Below, in pieces: positions 27,343 through 36,413 of a stretch of 36,413 nucleotides of DNA. Within the stretch, counting starts at the first letter, position 1. Each line of letters starts with the position of its first letter. Position numbers and translations under genes: made by a program. The stretch comes from Bacteroidota bacterium (lineage in GTDB: Bacteria > Bacteroidota > Bacteroidia > JAFLBG01). The DNA lies in the NCBI GenBank assembly GCA_017303975.1, contig JAFLBG010000038.1, positions 1 to 36,413 on the forward strand, in the 5' to 3' direction. The notes under the pieces are model-generated. The model made no database searches, had not been told where the DNA came from, and saw only the letters and a program-made list of their open reading frames with translations.

Positions 27343-27398
27343 AATTTTTAGTTTGAAGTACGCGAAATAAATAAGAAGGATAGAGAATTGTACCTGTA

Positions 27399-27692
27399 TT
27401 ACTTATTTAGATGTATGGAAACAAAACTCTCCATATCTTCTAATTTAACAGATAAATCGTGGTATTCTTGTTTAATTTTGTCTTGTAATTGTATGTTTTG
27501 GCTCGCAAACTGAAATACAGCCATTGCCAGAATATCTTGCTTATCTTTTACAGAGTAGCTTTGCTCAATGGTTTTAACCATCTCGTCAATAGCTGCTACA
27601 GTTTTAGTTATAACCAACTCTTCTTCCTGTCTTGCTACCGTAATAGGATAAACACGACTTGCAATTTTAACCTGAATCGAATTATCTGCCAT
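27399..27692 (-). CDS. zapA: cell division protein ZapA
   Basis: 97 residues, normal size. ZapA binds FtsZ and bundles filaments. Residues 1-40 form the globular part ([20 protein letters not shown]), followed by the dimer helix with the family motif [20 protein letters not shown] (53-72). It sits between a small coiled-coil gene (15 bp upstream) and rny, consistent with a conserved division and RNA-decay cluster. Confidence 0.9.
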   Translation of the reverse strand: MADNSIQVKIASRVYPITVARQEEELVITKTVAAIDEMVKTIEQSYSVKDKQDILAMAVFQFASQNIQLQDKIKQEYHDLSVKLEDMESFVSIHLNK

Positions 27693-27707
27693 ATATACTT
27701 AGATTAC

Positions 27708-28010
27708 CTAAGCTTTATTAAACAACTCTATACTTTTATCAATTTCACGAACTAGTTCGTTAATTGTTTTTTTTAGTTCTGAGGTATTTACCTCTTTTTC
27801 ATTTAAATAATTAGCCAATTTAATCACTTTATTTTTCTCCTCCAATTGAGCTATCTGTTTTTTTTGTTCTTCAATTTTGTTAATAAGTATTTGATGCTCG
27901 CTGCTCAAGTTAAGGTAGTCATCTTTTAATTTGTTGTAGTTAAAAATAAATTTTTCTATTTTGGATAAAACAGAGGTTGTCTTAAACAATACATCTTCAT
28001 AGTTAACCAT
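27708..28010 (-). CDS. small coiled-coil protein upstream of zapA
   Basis: 100 residues, mostly helical: a heptad-rich stretch from about 20 to 65 (LKDDYLNLSSEHQILINKIE, then KKQIAQLEEKNK), an NEKEVNTSELKKTINELVREID segment and a short polar end. No signal or membrane segment. Size, coiled-coil character and position before zapA suggest a ZapB-like division accessory protein, but that is inference from context; I know of no defined function. Confidence 0.7.
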   Translation of the reverse strand: MVNYEDVLFKTTSVLSKIEKFIFNYNKLKDDYLNLSSEHQILINKIEEQKKQIAQLEEKNKVIKLANYLNEKEVNTSELKKTINELVREIDKSIELFNKA

Positions 28011-28063
28011 CTGAAAAACAGTTTTTTGATTAGATTTATTTAAAGTAAAGCTAAAAACAATTT

Positions 28064-29788
28064 ATGACTTTAAAAAAAATATTATTTACACTTGGTTTCG
28101 TATTTTTTTGGGTAGCTACGTTTAAAACACAAACTGACCCCTACCCCAAAAACTATTTTCGGTCGCCACTGGATACAACTTTGCAATTGGCAGGGAATTT
28201 TGGCGAATTAAGAAACAATCATTTTCATGCCGGATTAGATATTAGAACATTAAGTCAAGAGGGATTAAAAATCTATTCGGTGGCAGATGGATATGTTTCT
28301 CGCATAAAAATATCTCCGGTTGGTTATGGCAAAGCTTTGTATATAACTCACCCTAATGGATATGTTTCTGTGTATGCCCACCTACAATCTTTTAATGGAG
28401 CTGTGGCCGAATATGTAAAAAAGAAGCATTATGAGCTGCAATCATTCGAAATAGATGTTTTTCCGGGTAAAGATGAAGTTCCGGTTAAACAAGGAGACAT
28501 TGTTGCTTTTTCCGGAAATACGGGTAGCTCACAAGGACCGCACCTTCATTTTGAAATGAGAGACGAAAAAACAGAAAAAGCGATAAATCCTCAATTATTT
28601 GGTATTGCAGTAAACGATTGCAAAAAACCATTTATTGGAAACATTACTATTTTTCCGTTGGATGTAAACTCCTACGTGAATGGACTAAACAAACCTTTAA
28701 CTGCTAATTATTTAAAAATGGGTACTCAACCACTTGCTACCGTTTGTGGAAATATTGGATTAGGAATAGAAACTGTAGATAGTGAAGATAATTCTGCTCA
28801 TGTTAACGGAACCTACTCTGTAGAATTGCATGTAAACAACAAACTTATTTACAAGCATACTATGGAAAAAATTGGATTTGACGAATCTCGTGCTATTAAT
28901 TGTTTTACAGATTATGCAGAAAAAAGACGAACAGGACGCAACATTCAACGGAGCTATCTAGTAAAAAACAATCCGCTTAAAATATACTCTAATCTTGTAA
29001 ATAATGGAATACTGCATATTGATTCTGACTCGCTGTATGTAATTACCTACAAAGCTTTTGACATATGCGGCAATGCCAGCGAAAGAACTTTTTTGTTAAA
29101 AGGGCAGAAAATACCTAAAGAAAAACCAAAGATAGTTTCGGATAAACATGTAGCGGTTTTTTATGCGCAAGAGCCAAACACCTTTAAAACCAACGATTTT
29201 TTTATTGATATGCCAGCAAACATATTATATGAAGACATTCGCTTGCAATTTTCGGCAACCAAAAGTATCGTTCCCGGATGCTTCTCGCCTCTTTATGCTA
29301 TACATAAGGACGATATTCCTGTTCACAGCTACTACACCATTGGGATAAAAGCTCCTACTACATTATCAGATAGCTTAAAACAAAAACTATACATAAGCTA
29401 TAGCGATACCAAGGGGAAAATTAGTAACGAAGGTGGCGAGTTTAAAGATGGTTTTATTGTAGCCAAAACAAGAAGTTTTGGCAATTTTGTACTTAAAATT
29501 GACACAATGCCCCCTACGGTTACATCGATAAATGTAAAAGCCGGAAAACCTTTTTATGCAAAACAATTGCTTCGTTTTAAAGCATTTGATGGCGCAACCG
29601 GAATAAAAGATTACGATGGCTACATAGATGGGAAATGGATTTTGTTTGAATATGACCAAAAAAGAAATCTATTGTTTCATGAGCTTGATGGAAGTATTGA
29701 AAAAGGAACTCACAATTTCGATTTATTAGTAAAAGACGGCAGAGGTAATGTAAGAAGATACAAATCTAAAATTACTATTGGAGGTTAG
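28064..29788 (+). CDS. M23 family (LytM-type) metallopeptidase
   Basis: 574 residues with a signal peptide or anchor (about 1-22). The M23 domain covers about 45-185: HFHAGLD (His55, Asp59), YAHL (His106) and GPHLHFE (His160, His162) give the full Zn and catalytic set, so it should be active on peptidoglycan cross-links or other peptides. After it comes a long beta-rich part (about 190-574) with Ig-like character, ending in LLVKDGRGNVRRYKSKITIGG. This long C-terminal extension is usual for Bacteroidota M23 proteins. Divergent from the zapA cluster across 53 bp. Confidence 0.9.
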   Translation: MTLKKILFTLGFVFFWVATFKTQTDPYPKNYFRSPLDTTLQLAGNFGELRNNHFHAGLDIRTLSQEGLKIYSVADGYVSRIKISPVGYGKALYITHPNGYVSVYAHLQSFNGAVAEYVKKKHYELQSFEIDVFPGKDEVPVKQGDIVAFSGNTGSSQGPHLHFEMRDEKTEKAINPQLFGIAVNDCKKPFIGNITIFPLDVNSYVNGLNKPLTANYLKMGTQPLATVCGNIGLGIETVDSEDNSAHVNGTYSVELHVNNKLIYKHTMEKIGFDESRAINCFTDYAEKRRTGRNIQRSYLVKNNPLKIYSNLVNNGILHIDSDSLYVITYKAFDICGNASERTFLLKGQKIPKEKPKIVSDKHVAVFYAQEPNTFKTNDFFIDMPANILYEDIRLQFSATKSIVPGCFSPLYAIHKDDIPVHSYYTIGIKAPTTLSDSLKQKLYISYSDTKGKISNEGGEFKDGFIVAKTRSFGNFVLKIDTMPPTVTSINVKAGKPFYAKQLLRFKAFDGATGIKDYDGYIDGKWILFEYDQKRNLLFHELDGSIEKGTHNFDLLVKDGRGNVRRYKSKITIGG

Positions 29789-29803
29789 CTAAATTCGTTA
29801 TCC

Positions 29804-30160
29804 TTAAACTGACAATTCTGCTTTTGCAGCTGCAATTGTATTTTTTGAGTTGCCAATAAATATTTTGTTATTGATAAGTAAAACAGGGCGTTTTAAGAAT
29901 GTGTATTCTTCCAAAATGTAACTACAATACTCTTTTTCGGTAAGATTTTTTTCGTTCAATCCTAGTGTACGATATTTGAGAGCTACCCTGCTGAATAGGC
30001 TTTCGTAACTACCTGATAACCCTATTAGCTCTTCCAATTGCTGCGGAGTGATTTTTTGTGTTTTGATATCTTGCAAGATGAAATTCTTAGTCGAGATATT
30101 CAATTCTTTTATAATTCTTATGCAGGTTGAGCAGCTTGAGAGATAATAAATCTTATTCAT
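29804..30160 (-). CDS. ArsC/Spx family thioredoxin-fold protein
   Basis: 118 residues, ArsC family length. The N-terminal CSTC (Cys10, Cys13) is at the active-site position, followed by NFILQDIKTQKITPQQLEEL, which matches the ArsC/Spx order. FLKRPVLLINNKIFIGN near 88-104 is the conserved RP-loop. It could be a reductase (arsenate or general disulfide) or a Spx-like regulator; the CxxC form is closer to Spx/MgsR and YffB relatives. No ars genes are nearby, so arsenic resistance is not supported. Confidence 0.85.
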   Translation of the reverse strand: MNKIYYLSSCSTCIRIIKELNISTKNFILQDIKTQKITPQQLEELIGLSGSYESLFSRVALKYRTLGLNEKNLTEKEYCSYILEEYTFLKRPVLLINNKIFIGNSKNTIAAAKAELSV

Positions 30161-30185
30161 TTGTATTTCATTTTAAAAATTATTA

Positions 30186-30671
30186 TTACCAGAAAGCATC
30201 CTTAATTTCATCAAGAAAACTAAATTCAACTTCTCCATTACATTTAACATGCTTTGCAATTGCCTGTTTTAATTCTGAATAATTTGAATGATACGTTTCC
30301 GAAATTTTGATAATTTTCTTATTTGCCCTAATCAAATAAAGATATTCAAATGTATCTGTTTCACTACTTAATTTAGAAGTAGCAAAAGAATCAAAATCTT
30401 TAAATCTAAATGTTTTGCTATGTTGCATGTAATTTCGCTTTTCAATAAAATCATTTCTAATTTCCACTAGTATAATTTTTGTTCTTAGCTCGTTAAATAA
30501 AAGTGCTATGAATAAAAATGCAACCACTAACACTGTTGCTATCTCTAATTGAAATAAGTCGTTTATCGTTTTGGGATTAACATACAAAAGCGTTACAATA
30601 CCAACAACCACCAATAATACAAGTAAGAATATAACCAAATATGCTTTAAAAGTAAACTTCGATTTTATCAT
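30186..30671 (-). CDS. small membrane protein with PH-like cytoplasmic domain, unknown function
   Basis: 161 residues. Two adjacent membrane segments at about 9-31 and 40-62, then a soluble part of about 95 residues with alternating hydrophobic strands (FEYLYLIRANKKIIKISETY) resembling bacterial PH-like folds. I do not recognise a family. It lies 25 bp upstream of the ArsC-like gene on the same strand and may be co-transcribed. Confidence 0.6.
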   Translation of the reverse strand: MIKSKFTFKAYLVIFLLVLLVVVGIVTLLYVNPKTINDLFQLEIATVLVVAFLFIALLFNELRTKIILVEIRNDFIEKRNYMQHSKTFRFKDFDSFATSKLSSETDTFEYLYLIRANKKIIKISETYHSNYSELKQAIAKHVKCNGEVEFSFLDEIKDAFW

Positions 30672-30889
30672 TTTACTATACGATTCAACTATAAAAAGTA
30701 TCTAAATCGCCATTGAACTAAATAGAGCTTCTCTACCGCAAAATTATGGCTTAAATTCGTACTTTATTAGGTTGTCGGCAATTGATGAAACTTATTTTGT
30801 CAACTTCCCTCTCAAAATAATACTTGGGTCTATTTTTACAAAAATTTAATTTCCAAATACTTCGCAGATAAGAACTACAATATGTAAAC

Positions 30890-30925
30890 AAAAACGCCTG
30901 ATAACTCATGTGAGAAATCAGGCGT
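30890..30925 (-). terminator. intrinsic terminator of the pyrophosphatase gene
   Basis: Perfect 9-bp stem: ACGCCTGAT (30894-30902) and ATCAGGCGT (30917-30925), with an extra 4-bp inner pairing CTCA/TGAG. On the minus strand the hairpin is followed by five T (30894-30890). It begins 22 nt after the stop codon of the gene at 30947. Confidence 0.85.
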
Positions 30926-30946
30926 AAAATAAAAATACAATTAGGA

Positions 30947-33652
30947 TTATTGTGCGTTATCTAGTAATGTCAAAGTTAGTGCAATTGCAATTTCATCATT
31001 AATAAATTTATCTGCTAAATCAGGAAAAACAGACTTGGATTTGTACTTAATATTCCATTTTGTTCTGTCTATTTCAAACGAAGCTGAAAGCATCTTACTT
31101 GAATCGATTGTTGCATCAAACTCCACTGAATTAGTAATATTTTTAATAGTTAAATCACCTTTAACATGATGCTTGTTTCCTTCCATTTTTGCAGATTCTT
31201 TTACTACAAAAGAAGCTGTAGGAAAACTGTCAGTAGCAAAAAATTCTGCACTTTTAAGATGGCCAACAAGTTTTGTATTCATTTCTGCATCTGCTAAATC
31301 TAAATTCATAATTGAAGCCATGTCGATAACGAAACTACCTGTTGAAATTGTTCCGTTTTCAATTTTACATGAACCAGACACAAGCTTAACAGTTCCATTA
31401 TGCTCTCCTGTAGGTTTTTTACCCACCCATTCAATTGTACTAGTAGCAGCATCTGCGGTATAAACCCCATCTTGCACAGCATTCATTTGTTCCATTATCG
31501 CAGTTTGCTCATCGTCATGATTTTCGCAGCATGCGCTAGAATCAAGTGCTATATAAGGAGCTATAACTAACGAAACGATTGACATCAATTTGATTAAGAT
31601 GTTCATAGAAGGACCAGAAGTATCTTTAAATGGATCCCCTACGGTATCTCCAGTTACAGAAGCTTTATGTGGTTCTGATTTTTTGTAAAACATTTCTCCA
31701 TTGATAAGCACTCCTTTTTCAAACGATTTTTTTGCGTTATCCCAAGCACCACCTGCATTAGATTGGAAAATTCCCATCAATACACCCGATACTGTAACAC
31801 CGGCTAATAAACCTCCTAATACCTCAGGCCCCATAGTAAAGCCAACAATTAAAGGAGTTATAAGAGCAATAGCACCCGGCATAATCATTTCACGGATAGA
31901 AGCTTTTGTAGAAATAGCAACACATTTTTCGTACTCCGGTTTTGCTTTATACTCCATAATTCCAGGTATTTCGCGGAATTGGCGTCTAACTTCTTGTACC
32001 ATATCCATGGCAGCTTTACCAACCGCTTGAATACATAGTGCAGAAAATATAAATGGAATCATTCCACCAACAAACAAACCTGCTAAAACAGGTGCTTTAT
32101 AAATATCAATAGCATCAATACCTGCAATACCAACAAACGCGGCAAATAATGCCAAAGAAGTTAAAGCTGCTGAAGCAATTGCAAATCCTTTTCCGGTAGC
32201 AGCAGTTGTATTACCCACAGCATCCAAATTATCAGTACGTTCACGAACCTCAGGAGGTAATTGACTCATTTCTGCAATACCACCTGCGTTATCAGCAATT
32301 GGTCCAAAAGCATCAATAGCTAATTGCATTGCTGTGGTGGCCATCATACCTGCTGCTGCAATAGCAACACCATATAATCCCGCACAGTAGTAGGAACAAA
32401 TAATTCCGCCCGCTAACGTTAAAATTGGGATTACCGTTGATTTCATACCAACAGATAAACCTGCAATAATATTAGTAGCATGTCCGGTTGACGATTGTTG
32501 AATGATAGACAATACAGGTTTTTTACCCATTGCAGTATAATATTCGGTTATAATACTCATAATAGCTCCAACTACGGTACCTACAACTATAGCCATAAAA
32601 ACACCCATTTTGGTGAATGTAATGGAACGCAATGTGATTTCGCCATCAGGCAACATCCACATTACTACAAAATAGGAAGCTAAAACTGTTAATAACATAG
32701 ATGCCCAGTTACCCATGTTCAACGCATTTTGAACATTAGATTTTTCATCTTTTATGGTAACAAACCAAGTTCCAACAATAGAGAACACAATACCTAAACC
32801 ACAAATTATCATTGGTAATAATATAGGAGACATTCCTCCAAAATTGTCTGTTACTAAAATTTCTTGCCCCAATACCATTGTTGATAAAATTGTTGCAACA
32901 TAAGAACCGAACAAATCTGCCCCCATACCAGCCACATCCCCAACATTATCGCCAACGTTATCTGCAATTGTAGCCGGATTGCGCACATCATCCTCCGGAA
33001 TACCGGCTTCTACCTTACCAACTAAGTCAGCTCCTACATCGGCAGCTTTTGTGTAAATACCTCCACCAACACGTGCAAACAATGCTATTGATTCTGCCCC
33101 TAATGAGAATCCTGTCAATACCTCAATAGAAGTTTTAACTGTGTTTTCGCCTAAATTGGCAAACATGGAAAGGAAAGCGATAAACAAACCTCCCAATCCC
33201 AATACTGCTAGTCCCGCAACACCTAATCCCATTACGGTACCACCTGTAAAAGAAACTTTAAGCGCTTGCTTAAGACTAGTACGAGCAGCTTGCGTAGTAC
33301 GTACGTTTGCCTTTGTAGCCACTTTCATTCCAATATAACCTGCTGTAGCTGAAAAAACTGCACCTATAATAAATGCAATAGAGATAATCCAACTTGAATG
33401 AATTGGTTTGCCATTGATTTCATGTATTGTTCCAGAATACGCTAAAAGAATAGCGGCAAATAATACAAAAACACTTAATACTTTCCATTCTGCTTTTAAA
33501 AATGCCATGGCACCATCGGCAATGTAGCCTGCAAGCTCCTGCATTTTTTTTTCACCGGCATCTTGTTTACTAACCCAAGCCGATTTGATTGCCATTACAA
33601 CTAATCCTAAAATCCCTAAAGCGGGAATTACATAAATTATTGAATTGTTCAT
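30947..33652 (-). CDS. hppA: membrane-bound ion-translocating pyrophosphatase fused to a C-terminal YceI domain
   Basis: 901 residues. About 1-705 is a full membrane pyrophosphatase, which couples PPi hydrolysis to H+ or Na+ export. Motifs are [11 protein letters not shown] (205-215), [12 protein letters not shown] (231-242) and DNAGGIAEM (454-462) with its following loop, plus [20 protein letters not shown] near the end of the pump. [10 protein letters not shown] (480-489) has the Ala/Gly pair of the K+-dependent subclass. H+ versus Na+ cannot be decided here. After an acidic linker with a Cys pair (ACCENHDDE), residues 729-901 (bases about 30950-31468) form a YceI-like lipocalin-type domain: [51 protein letters not shown]. 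Since the pump's C terminus should face the periplasm, this domain would be periplasmic. Single uninterrupted frame. Confidence 0.93.
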   Translation of the reverse strand: MNNSIIYVIPALGILGLVVMAIKSAWVSKQDAGEKKMQELAGYIADGAMAFLKAEWKVLSVFVLFAAILLAYSGTIHEINGKPIHSSWIISIAFIIGAVFSATAGYIGMKVATKANVRTTQAARTSLKQALKVSFTGGTVMGLGVAGLAVLGLGGLFIAFLSMFANLGENTVKTSIEVLTGFSLGAESIALFARVGGGIYTKAADVGADLVGKVEAGIPEDDVRNPATIADNVGDNVGDVAGMGADLFGSYVATILSTMVLGQEILVTDNFGGMSPILLPMIICGLGIVFSIVGTWFVTIKDEKSNVQNALNMGNWASMLLTVLASYFVVMWMLPDGEITLRSITFTKMGVFMAIVVGTVVGAIMSIITEYYTAMGKKPVLSIIQQSSTGHATNIIAGLSVGMKSTVIPILTLAGGIICSYYCAGLYGVAIAAAGMMATTAMQLAIDAFGPIADNAGGIAEMSQLPPEVRERTDNLDAVGNTTAATGKGFAIASAALTSLALFAAFVGIAGIDAIDIYKAPVLAGLFVGGMIPFIFSALCIQAVGKAAMDMVQEVRRQFREIPGIMEYKAKPEYEKCVAISTKASIREMIMPGAIALITPLIVGFTMGPEVLGGLLAGVTVSGVLMGIFQSNAGGAWDNAKKSFEKGVLINGEMFYKKSEPHKASVTGDTVGDPFKDTSGPSMNILIKLMSIVSLVIAPYIALDSSACCENHDDEQTAIMEQMNAVQDGVYTADAATSTIEWVGKKPTGEHNGTVKLVSGSCKIENGTISTGSFVIDMASIMNLDLADAEMNTKLVGHLKSAEFFATDSFPTASFVVKESAKMEGNKHHVKGDLTIKNITNSVEFDATIDSSKMLSASFEIDRTKWNIKYKSKSVFPDLADKFINDEIAIALTLTLLDNAQ

Positions 33653-33706
33653 GTTATATATATTTAATAATCAATTTATTACTAATGAAAACTATTTTAA
33701 AGGCTG

Positions 33707-33714
33707 CAAACTTA
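33707..33714 (-). promoter_or_regulatory. possible -7 promoter element of the pyrophosphatase gene
   Basis: Minus-strand TAAGTTTG fits TAnnTTTG, 54 bp upstream of the ATG at 33652. The upstream 20-25 bases are T-rich without a clean TTTG, so the -33 element is uncertain. Confidence 0.4.
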
Positions 33715-33885
33715 GTAAATAAATTTTAATGTAAAAAACACAGTTTTTGGTTTTTTACAAGCTATTCAAATTTATATGTGTCAATTTGCATTATTGTTAA
33801 TCTATTAATGGGTTTGTAAGCTAAATCTTCGTTCTACTTTAAAAGATTGAATATATAGTCTTTTTTGGTTAAATTAGTATCATAT

Positions 33886-36027
33886 ATGAATTTTCGATTT
33901 TTATTTGTCTGCATACTCATTTTCTCACAAATTACACTCATTGCACAAAAAAAAGAAAACGGAATAGTTTCTTCTAATAAGTACAATGCCCCAGAAACTC
34001 AAGATGGGTCTGGTTCATTGGGTATAATTTACAATAAAAGTGCATGTGGGCTCAATTATTTTCAATATTCAAAAATAACAACTAATCGTATGGGAGGGGG
34101 CAGCGGATTTCCAACAACGCTTACAGTATCTGCACTGCCAGAGTGTACATACCTAGATACGGCATTTTTGTGGATTGGGGGGTCATACAAAGGGTCTATT
34201 AATAATGCTACAGTAACCATAACAGACCCAAGTAATAATTCTATTTCCTACGCACCACATATATCTGGAACTGGAGGTGACAAATGTTGGAGTGAAGATG
34301 GTACAGTAACATACAGAATTGATGTTACTCAATCATTTATTGGTAATGGAGTTTACACTATTGATATAACAGGCGTAACCAACCCTAACTATTGGTTGGA
34401 TGGAGTAAATTTAATAGTTATTTATAGAGATAGACAAGCAAGTTATTATGCAACCTTAGTAATTGAAGACGGTAATATTACAAATGGCAGCGGAGGATCT
34501 AGAAGTGATATGATGACTGGGTTTGTAGCTTGTGGAAATTCAAGTTATGCTCGTGGTTTTTTAATTGTTTCGGACGTTCAAGCCAACGCAGGGCCTACAT
34601 ATCAAGGAACTATAAATGGAATAACCTCAGTTTATAATAAAAAATTCTGGAACTTTGATACCGTTTTAACTTCTGTTACTGCAGGACAAACTTCAGCTAC
34701 GTTTGGAGTCGATGCCCCTGGAGATTGTTATACTATATATGCTACAGGCCTTTATTTCCAAACAAACTCATGTGTAACCTGCACTCCTGTTATTGATATA
34801 ACGGGAAGCTCTATCACAAACCCAACATGCAACGGGCTATGCGATGGTTCTATAAACTTATCTGCAATAGGTGGCCAATTACCATACTCCTATACACTTG
34901 ATGGAACTCCAGGTATTACATCCAAAAGCAATGTATGTGATGGAAAATATTTATACGCTATTAAGGATTCTCAAGGATGCATTGTAAAAGATACAATTGA
35001 TATAATTGAGCCGCCTATTTTAACCCCAACAATAGTTTCTGTTGATAGTGTTCAGTGTAATGGAGGATCTGATGGAGTAATTACAGCTAGTGTTAGTGGA
35101 GGTACTCCAACGTATTCTTACAGTTGGAGTAATTCATCTACAAATCAGAATGCCTCACTTTTAAGCAGCGGCAATTACACACTTACAGTTACTGACATAA
35201 ACGGCTGTACAGCCAACATATCTAGTGTCGTTTTAGAACCAGATCCAATTACACTATCTATATCTACCGCTCCTACCTCATGTATAATGAATGATGGGAG
35301 CGCTATCGCAAATACAATTGGAGGTGTTGGCAACTACAACTATAGTTGGTCAAATGGAGAAACCTCTAATATAATTTCTGGACTTGGAGTTGGCAGTTAT
35401 ACGTTGCAAGTTATAGATGGAAATTTATGCACTGCTAATGGAAATGCAACAATTATTTTTGCAAGTCCATTTCCTACGGCCGATTTCACTATTAATCCAA
35501 CAAGTCCAAGTATAATTTACTCTACAGTAAATTTTATAAACAAATCGAGTGGTGCAACGAATTATCTATGGAACTTTGGGGACACGTCAAACTACACTAC
35601 AAACACAAGTAACGATGCTAGTCCATATTACAATTACCAAAACTTAGGGGTATACTGTGCTAGCCTAATTGTCGTTAACGAATATTCATGTAAAGACACT
35701 GCTGAATTGTGTTTTGAGGTTAAGCAAGACTTCTCCTTTTTTATTTCCAATTCGTTTTCTCCTAATGGAGATATGATAAACGATGACTTTTTTGCATTTG
35801 GTGTTGGTATATCAGAATTTCAACTTATAATTTTTGATAGATGGGGAATACAAACCTACAATTCCGGCAAAGTTGAATCTCCAGAAAAGGCCATTCCATG
35901 GAATGGGAAATATCAAAATATGGGTAACAAATTAGCCCAACAAGATGTTTATGTATGGAAAGCATACATAACAGATGTTTTTGGGAAATTACACTCGTTT
36001 GTAGGACACGTAAATCTAATAAGATAA
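33886..36027 (+). CDS. large surface protein with SprB repeats, PKD domain and T9SS type B sorting domain
   Basis: 713 residues from ATG 33886; a TTG at 33865 would add seven residues before the signal peptide and is less likely. The signal peptide is at 1-20. A beta-rich domain (about 45-300) contains CTYLDTAFLWIGGSY and TVTYRIDVTQSFIGNGVYTI, similar to domains seen in secreted adhesins. Three SprB-type repeats follow at about 315-377, 391-453 and 466-526 (CNG..DG.I....GG...Y.Y.W). A PKD repeat lies at 531-612 (YLWNFGDTS). The type B C-terminal domain is at 617-713 (NSFSPNGDMINDDFFAFG, IFDRWGIQTYNS, VYVWKAY, GHVNLIR). Likely exported by the type IX system as a cell-surface adhesin or gliding-related protein. 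Many Cys residues suggest disulfides. Confidence 0.9.
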   Translation: MNFRFLFVCILIFSQITLIAQKKENGIVSSNKYNAPETQDGSGSLGIIYNKSACGLNYFQYSKITTNRMGGGSGFPTTLTVSALPECTYLDTAFLWIGGSYKGSINNATVTITDPSNNSISYAPHISGTGGDKCWSEDGTVTYRIDVTQSFIGNGVYTIDITGVTNPNYWLDGVNLIVIYRDRQASYYATLVIEDGNITNGSGGSRSDMMTGFVACGNSSYARGFLIVSDVQANAGPTYQGTINGITSVYNKKFWNFDTVLTSVTAGQTSATFGVDAPGDCYTIYATGLYFQTNSCVTCTPVIDITGSSITNPTCNGLCDGSINLSAIGGQLPYSYTLDGTPGITSKSNVCDGKYLYAIKDSQGCIVKDTIDIIEPPILTPTIVSVDSVQCNGGSDGVITASVSGGTPTYSYSWSNSSTNQNASLLSSGNYTLTVTDINGCTANISSVVLEPDPITLSISTAPTSCIMNDGSAIANTIGGVGNYNYSWSNGETSNIISGLGVGSYTLQVIDGNLCTANGNATIIFASPFPTADFTINPTSPSIIYSTVNFINKSSGATNYLWNFGDTSNYTTNTSNDASPYYNYQNLGVYCASLIVVNEYSCKDTAELCFEVKQDFSFFISNSFSPNGDMINDDFFAFGVGISEFQLIIFDRWGIQTYNSGKVESPEKAIPWNGKYQNMGNKLAQQDVYVWKAYITDVFGKLHSFVGHVNLIR

Positions 36028-36068
36028 TATTCCGATTGTAAAGAGAGTCATTTTTGCTCAAACAAATT

Positions 36069-36112
36069 AAAAAGTTGTACCACCCACATTTTATTTAAAG
36101 TGGATGATACAA
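36069..36112 (-). terminator. intrinsic terminator downstream of tRNA-Pro
   Basis: On the minus strand the two 13-nt arms (36112-36100 and 36087-36075) pair along their full length with two G-U pairs, around a 12-nt loop, and are followed by C then five T (36074-36069). On the plus strand the same hairpin has two C-A mismatches but is followed by six T (36114-36119), so it may also end the transcript of the surface-protein gene. Confidence 0.75.
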
Positions 36113-36120
36113 ATTTTTTG

Positions 36121-36194
36121 TCGAGGTGACTGGATTCGAACCAGCGACCACTTGCACCCCATGCAAGTACGCTACCGGGCTGCGCTACACCTCG
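36121..36194 (-). tRNA. tRNA-Pro (anticodon GGG)
   Basis: 74 nt on the minus strand. The acceptor stem CGAGGTG pairs fully with CACCTCG, with discriminator A at 36121 and no encoded CCA. The D arm includes GTAGCGCAGCCCGGTAGCG. The anticodon stem CTTGC/GCAAG encloses loop ATGGGGT, giving GGG at positions 34-36 after T33. The T arm contains GGTTCGAATCC. GGG reads CCC and CCT proline codons. Confidence 0.95.
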
Positions 36195-36413
36195 AAACAA
36201 AATTTTTGCAGGTTAGATTTTGTGCTTTTCGAGATGTTAATGTTTGTAAAACATTACTTTGCATGTGTGGTCTACCTCCACCTATACTCCGCAAAATTAA
36301 TAATTTTTAATTTTCTCAAAATAGTAGTTCCAATTAAACCTTAGTATCTTAGTTGAGTCTCAAGTAAAAAAATGAAATATCTCCATTAATTTTGCGTTAA
36401 ACATCTTATTTAC

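Noticed and set aside
29804-30160. Arsenic resistance role for the ArsC-like protein
   Set aside because: No arsR, arsB or acr3 neighbour, and the CxxC site fits Spx-like or general ArsC-fold relatives equally well.
31173-33338. Several antisense reading frames of 62-109 residues inside the pyrophosphatase gene
   Set aside because: They mirror the coding pattern of a strongly conserved gene, have no family features and no leader.
36104-36344. Two short plus-strand reading frames over the tRNA (GDWIRTSDHLHP and TGFEPATTCTPC types)
   Set aside because: These are the well-known spurious translations of the reverse strand of a tRNA gene; the tRNA-Pro fold is clear.
1-36413. CRISPR arrays, insertion sequences, prophage, integron or toxin-antitoxin modules
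   Set aside because: No regularly spaced direct repeats, transposase, integrase, phage structural or paired toxin genes were seen on either strand.
36195-36413. Gene or RNA in the right-hand end
   Set aside because: AT-rich with no credible reading frame or clear RNA structure; nothing supportable.

Overview
The window is a low-GC (roughly one third G+C by eye), gene-dense piece of a Bacteroidota chromosome. This assignment rests on two secreted proteins with the type B (gliding-motility-associated) C-terminal domain of the type IX secretion system, SprB-type and PKD repeats, A-rich leader regions without clear Shine-Dalgarno sites, several -7 elements of the form TAnnTTTG, and gene sets typical of the phylum (rny-zapA-coiled-coil gene, def-ruvX-cvfB, membrane pyrophosphatase). 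It looks like ordinary chromosome: I see no transposase, integrase, phage gene or CRISPR array.

Region 1 (1-10028) is a surface-polysaccharide locus. It holds a B12-type radical SAM protein cut by the left edge and by an apparent frameshift, an AlgJ/AlgX-like SGNH protein overlapping an MBOAT O-acetyltransferase, two methyltransferases (one FkbM type), a GT-C-like membrane protein on the opposite strand, a Wzz-like chain-length protein and a Wzy/ligase-like polymerase. Region 2 (10014-15165, minus strand) is a tightly overlapping five-gene run: rsmG, a nucleotidyltransferase-fold protein, B12-type radical SAM, methyltransferase, B12-type radical SAM. Region 3 (15271-17942) is a pair of coupled SGNH hydrolase-like genes.

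Region 4 (17944-21819) has an XRE/S24 (LexA-like) regulator divergent from a DinB-fold gene, with a 52-bp nested dyad next to the regulator start; then a coiled-coil lipoprotein and an MFS transporter gene interrupted by an in-frame TAG. Region 5 (21839-30671) is mostly housekeeping: a T9SS cargo protein, peptide deformylase, RuvX, CvfB-like S1 protein, an NTF2-like protein, RNase Y, ZapA, a small coiled-coil protein, an M23 peptidase, an ArsC/Spx-like protein and a small membrane protein. Region 6 (30890-36194) has a K+-dependent-type membrane pyrophosphatase carrying an extra C-terminal YceI domain and ending at a clear intrinsic terminator, a 713-residue SprB-repeat surface protein, and tRNA-Pro(GGG) with its own hairpin terminator. 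The last 219 bases hold no recognisable feature.

The most notable items are the pyrophosphatase-YceI fusion, the rsmG-headed radical SAM operon, the symmetric operator candidate between the S24 regulator and dinB, and the two apparent gene breaks (A7 tract at 120-126, TAG at 21580-21582). All functions are inferred from sequence alone.
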